From assembly GCF_015182285.1 (NCBI RefSeq), contig NZ_PRDM01000005.1, forward strand, positions 434,001 to 498,000: a stretch of 64,000 bases of DNA. Reading direction: 5' to 3'. A model generated the notes under the pieces. It worked only from the letters and a program-made list of their open reading frames with translations, did not search any database and was not told where the DNA came from. The number at the start of each line of letters is the position of its first letter. Positions within the stretch are counted from its first letter, which is position 1. Of the stretch, positions 8,625 to 17,046 are shown piece after piece. A program made the position numbers and the translations under genes. Origin of the DNA: Flavobacterium hungaricum. GTDB taxonomy: Bacteria; Bacteroidota; Bacteroidia; Flavobacteriales; Flavobacteriaceae.

Positions 8625-11009
8625 ATGAGAAAAAACCAGAACTCCATTCTAGCCATAATCGGTATTTTAGCGATTCTAGCTCTAATCTACATTACAATGA
8701 TGCCGCAAGGTATTTCTAAAGATGAAGAAGCTTTAGCAGAATTTTCGACCGAAAGAGCACTCAATCAAGTCGAAATCATTGCACAGAAACCGCATTATGT
8801 GGGGTCAACTAACCACGAACAAGTTGCCAATTACTTGAAACTGGAACTTAACAGAATTGGTTTAGAAACGAGTGTTCAAGAAGGTTTTACCTTAAATGAC
8901 AAAGGTTTATTGGTAAAATCTAAAAATATTCTGGCGCGAATCAAAGGGACTCAAAATACCAAAGCGCTTTTATTACTTTCTCATTATGATAGTGCACCGC
9001 ATTCTTTTTCAAAAGGTGCCAGTGACGACGCTTCTGGAGTAGCAACAATTTTAGAGGGAATAAGGGCTTTTTTATATGCAAAGCATCCGCAGAAAAACGA
9101 TATCATTATTTTATTTTCTGATGCAGAAGAATTGGGTTTAAATGGAGCTGCATTATTTGTAAACAAACATCCTTGGGCAAAAGATGTTGGTTTGGTTTTA
9201 AATTTTGAAGCAAGAGGAACTTCTGGACCAAGTTACATGCTTTTGGAAACCAATAAAGGAAACGAAGCTTTGATTAAAGAATTTTCTAATGCTAAAACTT
9301 CTTATCCGGTTTCAAACTCTTTAATGTACAGTATTTACAAAATGCTGCCAAATGATACCGATCTAACCGTTTTTAGAGAACAAGGCAATATTCAAGGTTT
9401 TAATTTTGCTTTTATAGACGGGCATTTTAATTATCATACACAGCAAGATGACGTACAGCATTTAAACAAAACAACCTTGGCACATCAAGGTACTTATTTA
9501 ATGCCTTTGTTAAAGTACTTCGCCAACATCGATCTTACGAAAACAGAATCTGCTCAGGATAATGTTTATTTCAGCGTTCCGTTTTCATTCATCACTTATC
9601 CATTTTCTTGGGTAATGCCAATGACACTTATCGCTTTTGGACTATTGGTTCTGATGCTTTTTATCGGAAAAGCGAAACGAATTATCTCATTTAGAGAAAT
9701 CTTCAAAGGTTTTGTACCGCTTTTGGGATCCTTAATTATCGCAGGACTTGTTACTTTCCTGGGGTGGAAAATTATATTAGAAGTTTATCCGCAGTATTCC
9801 GATCTTTTAAACGGATTTACTTATAATGGTCATGCGTATATTGGCGCTTTTGTAACTTTAAGTATCGCAATCTGTCTGGCTTTCTACCATCATTTTTCTG
9901 AGGCAAAAATCACAATGAATCATTTTGTTGCGCCTCTTTTACTTTGGATTATCATCAATGCTTTCTTAGCAAACAGCTTAACCGGCGCTGGTTTCTTAAT
10001 TATACCAGTTTATTTTGGAATCATTCTTTTTGCACTATTTGTCTTCACACAGCATTATAGTTTAGGGATCAATTTAATTTTCAGCATTCCAGCTTTGGCG
10101 ATCATCGCTCCGTTTATTGTAATGTTTCCTATTGGCTTAGGACTAAAGATTCTTTACGGAAGTGCTATTTTAACCGTTTTATTATTCGGCTTACTACTGC
10201 CTGTTTTTGGCGCCTTTGCTAAAAAAGGGGCATGGATCATGGTTTTCTTTGCAGCATCGATCGGATTTTTTATTTACGCCGGATATCATTCTGGATACGA
10301 ATATGGAAAAGCAAAATCGAACAGCCTTCTGTATATTTACAATGCAGACAATAATAGTGCTGCCTGGGCAACTTATGACACTAATTTAGACGAATGGACC
10401 AAAAGTTATTTGGGTGAGAAAAACCAAAAAGCAGTTGGTTTAAATGCTCTTCCAATTTCAAGTAAATACAATACAAGTTTTACATACAGTGCTGTTGCTC
10501 CTGTTATTGAGGTGCCTAAACCTACAATTGCATTTCTAAAAGACAGTGTTATTGGTGCTAACAGGTATTTAAAAATCCGAATTACTCCCAATAGAAAAGT
10601 AAACCGTTACGACATCTACGCCAATCCAAAAATGACATTTTATAATTTCAAAGCAAATGGCGTTGCTACTTCTGATCAAAAAGGAAACCGTTTAGAGCGA
10701 GAGGGAACCAAAATAATTTGTTATTATGTTGTTGCAAACGAACCGCTTGAAATGGAATTCTACATTAATAAATCATCTGTCTTTGATATGGATTTAATAG
10801 AAAGTTCTTTCGATTTAATGACCAATCCGCTTTTAAAAGTAAAACCAAGAAGCGACTGGATGATGCCGACACCATTTGTTTTAAACGATGCCGTAATGAT
10901 TCAGCAGAAAATAAAACGATATACAGAACCTATTGCGCCGCTCCAAACTGCGCCGGCAGTAGACAGCACAGCAATTGTAAAAGACAGTCTAAAACCAGTT
11001 CAACCGTAA
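8625..11009 (+). CDS. Membrane-anchored M28 family zinc aminopeptidase
   Basis: A 794-residue protein. An N-terminal membrane helix (~8-26) is followed by an M28 peptidase domain with all metal and catalytic positions visible: H120 (SHYDSAP), D134/D135 (GASDDASG), E168/E169 (SDAEELG), E195 (NFEARG) and H271 (NYHTQQDD). After about residue 315 come eight or so membrane helices and a large periplasmic C-terminal domain (~590-790). This is the layout of the ERMP1/Fxna-like M28 group common in Bacteroidota. It should trim amino acids from peptides on the periplasmic face. It ends with a flexible Pro/Thr-rich tail. Confidence 0.9.
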   Translation: MRKNQNSILAIIGILAILALIYITMMPQGISKDEEALAEFSTERALNQVEIIAQKPHYVGSTNHEQVANYLKLELNRIGLETSVQEGFTLNDKGLLVKSKNILARIKGTQNTKALLLLSHYDSAPHSFSKGASDDASGVATILEGIRAFLYAKHPQKNDIIILFSDAEELGLNGAALFVNKHPWAKDVGLVLNFEARGTSGPSYMLLETNKGNEALIKEFSNAKTSYPVSNSLMYSIYKMLPNDTDLTVFREQGNIQGFNFAFIDGHFNYHTQQDDVQHLNKTTLAHQGTYLMPLLKYFANIDLTKTESAQDNVYFSVPFSFITYPFSWVMPMTLIAFGLLVLMLFIGKAKRIISFREIFKGFVPLLGSLIIAGLVTFLGWKIILEVYPQYSDLLNGFTYNGHAYIGAFVTLSIAICLAFYHHFSEAKITMNHFVAPLLLWIIINAFLANSLTGAGFLIIPVYFGIILFALFVFTQHYSLGINLIFSIPALAIIAPFIVMFPIGLGLKILYGSAILTVLLFGLLLPVFGAFAKKGAWIMVFFAASIGFFIYAGYHSGYEYGKAKSNSLLYIYNADNNSAAWATYDTNLDEWTKSYLGEKNQKAVGLNALPISSKYNTSFTYSAVAPVIEVPKPTIAFLKDSVIGANRYLKIRITPNRKVNRYDIYANPKMTFYNFKANGVATSDQKGNRLEREGTKIICYYVVANEPLEMEFYINKSSVFDMDLIESSFDLMTNPLLKVKPRSDWMMPTPFVLNDAVMIQQKIKRYTEPIAPLQTAPAVDSTAIVKDSLKPVQP

Positions 11010-11018
11010 TAATAAATT

Positions 11019-11219
11019 ATGGAAGGTCCGGATTTAACAACATTGTTCCTTTTACTTTTTGTTTTATGTTTTTTGATGTACAGATCAATTAATGCTAAAA
11101 AAGGATTTTCAAAAAAAGACTACTTCCTTCAATATGATTCTATTAGTCAACAGTTTTACTTGCTAATCGGGATTATAATAGCAGCGGTTGTACTAATAGA
11201 ACGGTTAACAAATCTTTAG
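11019..11219 (+). CDS. Small membrane protein, unknown
   Basis: A 66-residue protein with two hydrophobic segments (about 6-21 and 44-62) and a polar middle (KKGFSKKDYFLQYDS). It starts 9 bases after the M28 peptidase stop and ends just before a terminator, so it is most likely the last gene of that operon. No family recognised; a helper of the peptidase is conceivable from position alone. Confidence 0.6.
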   Translation: MEGPDLTTLFLLLFVLCFLMYRSINAKKGFSKKDYFLQYDSISQQFYLLIGIIIAAVVLIERLTNL

Positions 11220-11230
11220 AAGATATAAAA

Positions 11231-11266
11231 AAAGCAGACTTTGGTTAAAGTCTGCTTTCTTTTTTT
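11231..11266. terminator. Bidirectional terminator
   Basis: A 12-bp perfect stem AAAGCAGACTTT / AAAGTCTGCTTT (11231-11242, 11247-11258) with a 4-base loop and T runs on both sides serves the plus-strand operon and the converging rhodanese gene. Confidence 0.85.
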
Positions 11267-11660
11267 AGCACGCACATTCTATTTTCAAACCTGTCTGCTG
11301 TCCTTTTACGCCTTCGGTTGCATAACCATCAAACTTCCACCACTCGATACCGCCAATTAATTCTTTTACTTTAAAACCCAGTTTCGCCATATTCAAAGCG
11401 CCCTTTGTAGAAGCGTTGCATCCAATTCCGTCGCAATACGTAACGTACAAAATATCACGATCCAAATGTTTTGTGGTTTCCAGATTCATTTCGCGATGCG
11501 GTATATTAATCGCATTCGGAATATGTTCTGCCTCAAAACCAAAAGCTTTTCTTGCATCAATCGCAATTACTTTCTCGCCATTTTTAAGGGCATCAAACAA
11601 ATCGGACGGATCCATTTCAAAGGCCAGTTTGTTTTCATAATGTTTAATTTGTGCTTCCAT
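11265..11660 (-). CDS. Rhodanese-like domain protein
   Basis: A 131-residue single-domain rhodanese. VIAIDAR, HIPNAINIPH and the active-site loop YCDGIGCNAS are recognisable, with C76 the likely persulfide-bearing cysteine and a second Cys at 81 where many rhodaneses have Arg. GGIEWWKFDGY closes the domain and the extreme C-terminus is CAC. It probably carries sulfane sulfur in the cytoplasm. It is divergent from a MetR-like LysR regulator (about 146 bases between the two start codons), the classic arrangement of a LysR regulator and its target, so regulation by that protein is likely. Confidence 0.85.
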   Translation of the reverse strand: MEAQIKHYENKLAFEMDPSDLFDALKNGEKVIAIDARKAFGFEAEHIPNAINIPHREMNLETTKHLDRDILYVTYCDGIGCNASTKGALNMAKLGFKVKELIGGIEWWKFDGYATEGVKGQQTGLKIECAC

Positions 11661-11806
11661 TTCTTAGAATTTTATTGATTTCATTTTTCAAAAGTACCGC
11701 AGTATACATTCTCATAAAAACGAAAAGAATTCATGAAGTTGATTACTTTTTTTCATGTAAAAGCCAATTCAAAATTTTGTTCCTTTGCATAAACCACCCG
11801 CAAAAA

Positions 11807-12709
11807 ATGGAAATTCGTCATTTAAGATTAATAAAAGCAATTGTCGAAGAAGGCAGCATTACCAAAGCGATCGATAAACTTCATTTGACACAATCGGCTT
11901 TGAGTCATCAGCTCAAAGAAGCAGAATCTCAATTGGGAACGGCTATTTTTTTGAGAGCAAATAAAAAGTTGATTCTGACCAAAGCTGGTGAAAAAATCTA
12001 TGAACTCGCCAACGAAGTTCTCGACAAACTCGCACAAACTCAAACGCAGATCAAACAAATGGTTTACGGGGAACAGGGCGAGATCAGAATCAGCACCGAA
12101 TGTTTCTCGGGTTATCATTGGCTTCCGTCGGTTTTAAAACAGTTTCAGCTTTTATATCCAAATGTTGAACTTAAGATCATAACCGAAGCAACTCATATAC
12201 CGCTTCAAAAACTTTTAGACCATACGATTGACATTGCGATTGTAAGCGATACCATCAAAGACCATAACATCAAATATACCGAGCTTTTTCAGGACGAAGT
12301 GGTCATGGTAGTTTCTGAAAATCATCCTTGGGCAGACAAAAAATATGTCGTTGCCGAAGATTTTGCAAACGAGCATTTACTAATACATTCCCTTCCGTTA
12401 GAAACCGTGACCATACATCAGTTCATTTTGGCTCCAGCCAAGGTCAATCCTAGAAAAATAACCCCATTACCGCTGACCGAAGCCTGCGTCGAAATGGTCA
12501 AAGCAGATATGGGCGTGATGTCAATGGCAAAATGGGCCTTACAGCCGTATTTAAAAAACAACCCTATTAAAGCAGTGAAAGTGGGTAAAAATGGTTTAAA
12601 ACGAAAACATTTTGTTGCCATAAGAGCCAAGGAAAATCATCCGGATTACTTACAGCATTTTATTAATTTTTTACAAACCGAAATCAACCTGCAATGGAAT
12701 ATGCAATAA
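11807..12709 (+). CDS. LysR family regulator, MetR-like
   Basis: A 300-residue LysR-type regulator. Residues 1-60 form the winged helix-turn-helix (MEIRHLRLIKAIVEEGS, LHLTQSALSHQLKEAE). The effector domain resembles E. coli MetR: an ISTECFSGYHWLP segment corresponds to MetR IAIECHSCIQWLT, where homocysteine is sensed. The start at 11807 is chosen because the domain begins there; the frame is open further up but that part is not LysR sequence. A sulfur-related effector fits the divergent rhodanese gene. The stop overlaps the next gene by 16 bases, so the two are translated from one message. Confidence 0.85.
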   Translation: MEIRHLRLIKAIVEEGSITKAIDKLHLTQSALSHQLKEAESQLGTAIFLRANKKLILTKAGEKIYELANEVLDKLAQTQTQIKQMVYGEQGEIRISTECFSGYHWLPSVLKQFQLLYPNVELKIITEATHIPLQKLLDHTIDIAIVSDTIKDHNIKYTELFQDEVVMVVSENHPWADKKYVVAEDFANEHLLIHSLPLETVTIHQFILAPAKVNPRKITPLPLTEACVEMVKADMGVMSMAKWALQPYLKNNPIKAVKVGKNGLKRKHFVAIRAKENHPDYLQHFINFLQTEINLQWNMQ

Positions 12710-13143
12710 GAAACTGCGAAATCGCCGATTTGCCGAAACTCATTATTTTATGTCAAAAACACGCCGAATTTGAAAAAGCCGATTATGCTCCAGAAGGAAA
12801 AGAAGAAAAGCTGAGAAAAGCCCTCTTTGGTGAAAATCCACAACTATTCTGCCTGGTAGTTGCTGCAAAAGAAACCATCGTTGGTTATGCATCCTATACG
12901 ATTGATTTTTCAACTTGGGATGCTGCTGATTTTTTATACATGGACTGCTTGTTTCTTGAGGAAGAAACCAGAGGTTTAGGAATTGGCGAGATGTTAATCG
13001 AAAAACTAAAAGAAATTGGAAAGCAAAAAAACTGTGTTAACATTCAGTGGCAGACACCACAGTTTAACGAAAGAGCGATTAAATTCTATAACCGAATGGG
13101 CGCAAAAGGAAAAGACAAAGTGCGATTTACATTGACCTTGTAA
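12694..13143 (+). CDS. GNAT family N-acetyltransferase
   Basis: A 149-residue GNAT enzyme. The acetyl-CoA loop is ETRGLGIGEML (~89-99), preceded by the strand FLYMDCLFLEE and followed by the C-terminal NERAIKFYNRMGAKG block. The overall pattern (IRNCEIADLPKLI at the start, a TWDAADFLYMDCLF centre) resembles spermidine/diamine acetyltransferases. The substrate cannot be told from sequence alone. The ATG lies inside the last codons of the LysR gene (16-base overlap), so expression is coupled to the regulator. Confidence 0.85.
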   Translation: MEYAIRNCEIADLPKLIILCQKHAEFEKADYAPEGKEEKLRKALFGENPQLFCLVVAAKETIVGYASYTIDFSTWDAADFLYMDCLFLEEETRGLGIGEMLIEKLKEIGKQKNCVNIQWQTPQFNERAIKFYNRMGAKGKDKVRFTLTL

Positions 13144-13418
13144 AAAAATACTATTGTTAAGCCGCTAAGATGCAGTTTTTTTACACATTATTGTCATTTC
13201 GACGAAGGAGAAATCTCCACAAGAAGCTCTACAAAGATTTGCAAGTTTGCATAGATAATCTTGCGACTTTAAGAATGATCTAAATTTTTTATTTCACGCA
13301 GATTTTACAGATTCCGTCGATTTATTTACTTTTTGCGAATACATTGCTGCTTCAATCAACATAAAATAAACCTTTGCAACTCTGAACCTTTGTAACTTTG
13401 TACCTCATAAAGAAAAAA
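13144..13418. other. Intergenic region with dispersed-repeat fragments
   Basis: About 275 bases. It contains a TGTCATTTCGACGAAGGAG-type fragment (near 13191-13213) and an AACCTTTGCAACT / AACCTTTGTAACT ladder (about 13372-13404). Both look like copies of repeat families seen between genes elsewhere in the window. No gene seen. Confidence 0.5.
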
Positions 13419-14243
13419 ATGACACAAATAAGTATTTTAGGCTGCGGCTGGCTGGGATTTCCTTTAGCAAAAAGATTAATCGAAAAAGGATATTCGATAA
13501 AAGGTTCTACAACCTCAGAAAACAAACTTTCAACTTTAGAAAGTGCTGGAATAAATCCGTTTTTGCTGATTCTTAATAGTGAAAGTGTTTCTGAAAACGT
13601 CATTGATTTCTTAGCGGAAAGCGAGATTTTAATCATTGATATTCCGCCAAAATTGAATAGAAAATCTGAAATAAATGCAGTTTCTACCGAAATGGAATTC
13701 GTCAAAAAAATTCAAAACGTAATTCCTTCAATAGAAAAGTCATCGATAAAAAAGGTACTTTTTGTAAGTTCTACTTCCGTTTACGGAGATCAGAATGAAT
13801 TGATCACAGAAGAAACAATTCCGAATCCCGAGACCGAAAGCGGCAGACAATTACTTATTACTGAAAATATACTGCTTCAAAACCAAAATTTTGAAACGGC
13901 TGTTTTGCGTTTTGGAGGTTTAATTGGCGAAGATCGGCATCCTGTAAAGTTTCTAGCCGGAAAAGAAAATCTGGAAAACCCCGATGCGCCCGTAAATTTA
14001 ATTCACCAGGATGACTGCATTTTAATTATTGAAGAAATCATAAACCAATCAAAATGGAATGAGGTTTTCAATGCCGCGGCGCCTTTTCATCCGACAAGAG
14101 AAGCATATTATACCCAAAAAGCAAAGGAACAAAACTTAGCTTTACCGAAATTCAGCACTGAAAAATTAAATATTAAAAAGATTATTTCAAGCGAAAAAAT
14201 CCAAAACGTTTTAAATTATAAGTTTAATTTAGAAATTTACTAG
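13419..14243 (+). CDS. NAD(P)-binding epimerase/SDR-like protein (YeeZ type)
   Basis: A 274-residue Rossmann-fold protein. The nucleotide-binding motif is right at the start (LGCGWLGFPLAKRL), which is why the ATG at 13419 is preferred to an upstream in-frame codon. VLFVSSTSVYGD supplies the Ser and Tyr region of extended SDRs, although no clear YxxxK is seen; GRQLLITENILL takes its place. The family (E. coli YeeZ-like) is annotated as NAD-dependent epimerases without a proven substrate. It stands alone between two repeat-laden gaps. Confidence 0.8.
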   Translation: MTQISILGCGWLGFPLAKRLIEKGYSIKGSTTSENKLSTLESAGINPFLLILNSESVSENVIDFLAESEILIIDIPPKLNRKSEINAVSTEMEFVKKIQNVIPSIEKSSIKKVLFVSSTSVYGDQNELITEETIPNPETESGRQLLITENILLQNQNFETAVLRFGGLIGEDRHPVKFLAGKENLENPDAPVNLIHQDDCILIIEEIINQSKWNEVFNAAAPFHPTREAYYTQKAKEQNLALPKFSTEKLNIKKIISSEKIQNVLNYKFNLEIY

Positions 14244-14250
14244 TTTTAGA

Positions 14251-14317
14251 TGTCAGACTGAGCAAAGTCGAAACCTCTTTTCGTTTTTACAAGCCTTCGA
14301 CTTCGCTCAGGTTGACA
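14251..14317. repeat. Inverted-repeat pair of a dispersed family
   Basis: TGTCAGACTGAGCAAAGTCG (14251-14270) is matched by a near-perfect reverse complement at 14296-14317 (TTCGACTTCGCTCAGGTTG...). The arms are 22 bases with three differences and enclose 23 bases. No T run follows. Confidence 0.6.
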
Positions 14318-14416
14318 ATTGTGTAAATTTTGCAACGTAACTTATAGGGGTTAAAAAAACTTTGCGAACTTTGCGAGAAACCTTTGCGGCTTTGCGGTTA
14401 AAAATGCAGTTAAACT

Positions 14417-14893
14417 ATGGAAACAGTTTACATCAATTCCCCATTAGGAATTACCAAAATCATTGGAGATGAAAACGGTATTGCTGTAATTTCTGTTTCG
14501 GATGTTGGGACTAATGAAGTTTCTACAGAAGTTCCAGAGGTTTTACAACAAGCTGTTTTGCAGTTAAACGAATATTTTGAAGGTAAAAGAACCGATTTCG
14601 ATTTAAAGCTCAATCCGCAGGGAACCGAATTCCAGCAGAAAGTCTGGAAATCGTTATTAGAAATTCCGTACGGAAAAACGGTAAGCTATATGGATCAGAC
14701 CAAAAAAATGGGCGATCCAAAAGCTATTCGTGCTGTAGCTTTTGCAAATGGTAAAAACCCGCTTTGGATTGTGGTTCCCTGCCATCGTGTTATTGGCACA
14801 AACGGATCTTTAACTGGATACGCCGGCGGTTTGTCTCGCAAAAAATGGCTTTTGGAACATGAAAGTCCATCTGCACAGCAAAGTTTGTTTTAG
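14417..14893 (+). CDS. ogt: Methylated-DNA--protein-cysteine methyltransferase
   Basis: A 158-residue suicidal repair protein that takes the methyl group from O6-methylguanine onto its own cysteine. The active site IVVPCHRVIG is intact with C122; the DNA-binding helix (GTEFQQKVWKSLLEIPYGKTVSY region) and the arginine finger area (PKAIRAVAFANGKNP) are present. It has the short Ogt layout without the N-terminal Ada regulator. It opens a stretch of repair-related genes (exonuclease at 15083, AlkZ-like glycosylase at 15890). Confidence 0.93.
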   Translation: METVYINSPLGITKIIGDENGIAVISVSDVGTNEVSTEVPEVLQQAVLQLNEYFEGKRTDFDLKLNPQGTEFQQKVWKSLLEIPYGKTVSYMDQTKKMGDPKAIRAVAFANGKNPLWIVVPCHRVIGTNGSLTGYAGGLSRKKWLLEHESPSAQQSLF

Positions 14894-14900
14894 TTTTATA

Positions 14901-15064
14901 GCCACGAATTCACCAATTTTCTTTTTAATTAATTCAGTAACTTATATTTCAATACTTTTATATAAGAAAATTCATTCTATTTGTACTTTAAAAAAATACT
15001 AAAATCAAATTTGTGTACATTTATATCCAATAAAAAAGTCAAAATAAATTCGTGAATTCGTGGC
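14901..15064. repeat. 164-bp element with 13-bp perfect terminal inverted repeats
   Basis: GCCACGAATTCAC at 14901-14913 and its exact reverse complement GTGAATTCGTGGC at 15052-15064 bracket 138 AT-rich bases without an open frame. The shape is that of a small non-autonomous (MITE-like) element or a repeat pair filling the gap between ogt and the exonuclease gene. No target duplication is obvious. Confidence 0.55.
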
Positions 15065-15082
15065 AAAAGACCATAGCAAAAT

Positions 15083-15796
15083 ATGATTGAAAAGATAAAC
15101 CTCAACAACATTCTCTTTCTTGATATAGAAACCGTTCCTGAAGAAGAGAATTTTAATTCGCTTGACGCGGAAATGCAGTCACTTTGGGATTTGAAAACGC
15201 AATACCAGCGAAAAGACGATTTTACGCCCGAAGAATTTTATGACCGTGCAGGAATCTGGGCAGAATTCGGAAAGATTATTTGTATCTCTGTGGGGTATTT
15301 TACCATCAAAGGAGATATTCGGAATTTTAGAGTTACTTCATTTTTTGGTGAAGAAAAGAAAATCTTAAAAGACTTTTCTAATTTGATTAACAATCATTTC
15401 AATCAGCCGCAGCATTTAATGTGCGGGCATAACTCTAAAGAATTTGACATTCCGTTTATTGCCCGCCGAATGATCATTAATCAAATGGCAATTCCAGACA
15501 AACTGAATTTATTTGGCAAAAAACCTTGGGAAGTACCCCATTTGGATACGCTTGAATTATGGAAGTTTGGCGATTACAAACATTTTACTTCTTTAAAACT
15601 GCTGACCAAGATCCTAGGGGTTCCATCGCCAAAAGGCGATATTGACGGAAGCCAGGTAGCACACGTATATTATGTCGAAAAAGACATAGACCGAATTATT
15701 ACGTATTGTGAAAAAGATACGATTGCCGTGGCGCAGATTTTCCTTCGCCTGCGTAGAGAAGATTTATTGATAGAAGAAGAAATAATTCATGTATAG
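15083..15796 (+). CDS. Predicted 3'-5' exonuclease (PolB-like, RNase H fold)
   Basis: A 237-residue DEDDy-type exonuclease. The first metal pair is D14 and E16 in LFLDIETVP; the second Asp lies in CGHNSKEFDIPFIARR; the closing Tyr and Asp are in IITYCEKDTIAVAQIF. This is the predicted PolB-related exonuclease family (PF10108-like). It would degrade DNA from the 3' end in repair or proofreading; substrate preference is unknown. It lies between the ogt and AlkZ-like genes on the same strand. Confidence 0.85.
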   Translation: MIEKINLNNILFLDIETVPEEENFNSLDAEMQSLWDLKTQYQRKDDFTPEEFYDRAGIWAEFGKIICISVGYFTIKGDIRNFRVTSFFGEEKKILKDFSNLINNHFNQPQHLMCGHNSKEFDIPFIARRMIINQMAIPDKLNLFGKKPWEVPHLDTLELWKFGDYKHFTSLKLLTKILGVPSPKGDIDGSQVAHVYYVEKDIDRIITYCEKDTIAVAQIFLRLRREDLLIEEEIIHV

Positions 15797-15889
15797 CTTT
15801 GAGGTGCTGAGTCTCTAAGATTCTGAGGCACTAAGGTTTTTGCTAAGGGTCAAACTTAAATTACTTATATAACTTATATGGTTTAAAAT

Positions 15890-16960
15890 ATGACGCATTC
15901 TGAAATTTCACATTACCGTTTGGCTTCTCAAAAGCTTTATAAAACGAGTCAATTACTGCCAGAAGAAATTGTAAAGCATTTTGGAGCCATGCAGGCGCAG
16001 GATTACGCAATGGCAAAATGGGCTGTCGGATCTCGTTGTGATGCCACCGAAAAAGAAATAGAAGAAGCGATAAACTCCGCAAAAATTATTCGAACCCATA
16101 TTTTACGGCCAACCTGGCATTTTGTTTCAGCAGAGGATATTTACTGGATGTTAGATCTTTCCGGATCTCAGGTTAAACGTCTTTTTGCTTCCACAGCACT
16201 GCAGCACGGCTATGACACCCATAAGCTTAATCAGGTTAATACCGCTATTGAAAAATTACTCGCAGGAAATAATCATTTAACGCGAGAAGAAATCATGCAG
16301 GAACTGAGTATTCAGAAGAAAACAGGCGATTTATCTCCGGTTATTGTAATGATGAATGCCGAACTGGATGGATTGGTCTGCAACGGAAAAATGAAAGACA
16401 AACAAATTACCTATGCCTTATTGGAAGAAAGGGTTTTAAAACCACCAACCAAATTCACAAAAGAAGAAGCATTAGCAAAACTTGCCCTTCGATATTTTGA
16501 AAGCCACGGCCCGGCAACTTTACAGGATTTTTCGTGGTGGTCGGGTTTTTCACAGACAATTTGCAAAAACGCAATTAAAGCAATTGAGTTGCAATTAGAA
16601 AACACTACCATTGATAATCAGCAGTATTGGTTTAAAAAAGGGCTTTTAGAAGAGATGAGCTTTCGCGAAAGCGTACATTTTCTTCCGGCTTTTGATGAGA
16701 TCTTGATTTCGTATAAAACCAGAGAAGCTTCAATTTTATTAGAACACCAATCGAAAGCTTTTACCAATAACGGCATTTTTAAACCGATAATTCTCGAGAA
16801 CGGCAAAGTCATTGGAACTTGGAAAAGAACCATAAAAAAGGATCACGCAAAAATTGAAACAGCGTTTTTTAATGCAACAGACGCAGACAAAAAACAAGAT
16901 TTAGTCAAGGGAATCAAATTGCTTGAAAATTATTTGGAGACGAAAATTGTGATTGATTAA
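15890..16960 (+). CDS. Winged-helix DNA-binding protein, AlkZ/YcaQ-like DNA glycosylase
   Basis: A 356-residue member of the HTH_42 (PF06224) superfamily. The QxQ motif that forms the active site of AlkZ-type glycosylases is present as Q35-A36-Q37 in GAMQAQDYAMAKWAVG, and the family block ILRPTWHFVSAEDIYWML follows. SFRESVHFLPAFDEILISY near residue 265 is the second conserved block. Members excise bulky or crosslinked alkyl bases or act on small alkyl adducts; which of these applies cannot be told here. Its position behind ogt supports a role in alkylation repair. Confidence 0.8.
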   Translation: MTHSEISHYRLASQKLYKTSQLLPEEIVKHFGAMQAQDYAMAKWAVGSRCDATEKEIEEAINSAKIIRTHILRPTWHFVSAEDIYWMLDLSGSQVKRLFASTALQHGYDTHKLNQVNTAIEKLLAGNNHLTREEIMQELSIQKKTGDLSPVIVMMNAELDGLVCNGKMKDKQITYALLEERVLKPPTKFTKEEALAKLALRYFESHGPATLQDFSWWSGFSQTICKNAIKAIELQLENTTIDNQQYWFKKGLLEEMSFRESVHFLPAFDEILISYKTREASILLEHQSKAFTNNGIFKPIILENGKVIGTWKRTIKKDHAKIETAFFNATDADKKQDLVKGIKLLENYLETKIVID

Positions 16961-17046
16961 TAGTTCTCTTTCAAATTCCCGTCTCATTAATTAAAATCTT
17001 TGTGCATATTCTGGCTAAATAATTACATTTACAAAAAATTAGAATT

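Noticed and set aside
11651..11806. Upstream extension of the LysR gene
   Set aside because: The LysR winged helix starts at 11807 and the extension would overlap the divergent rhodanese start.
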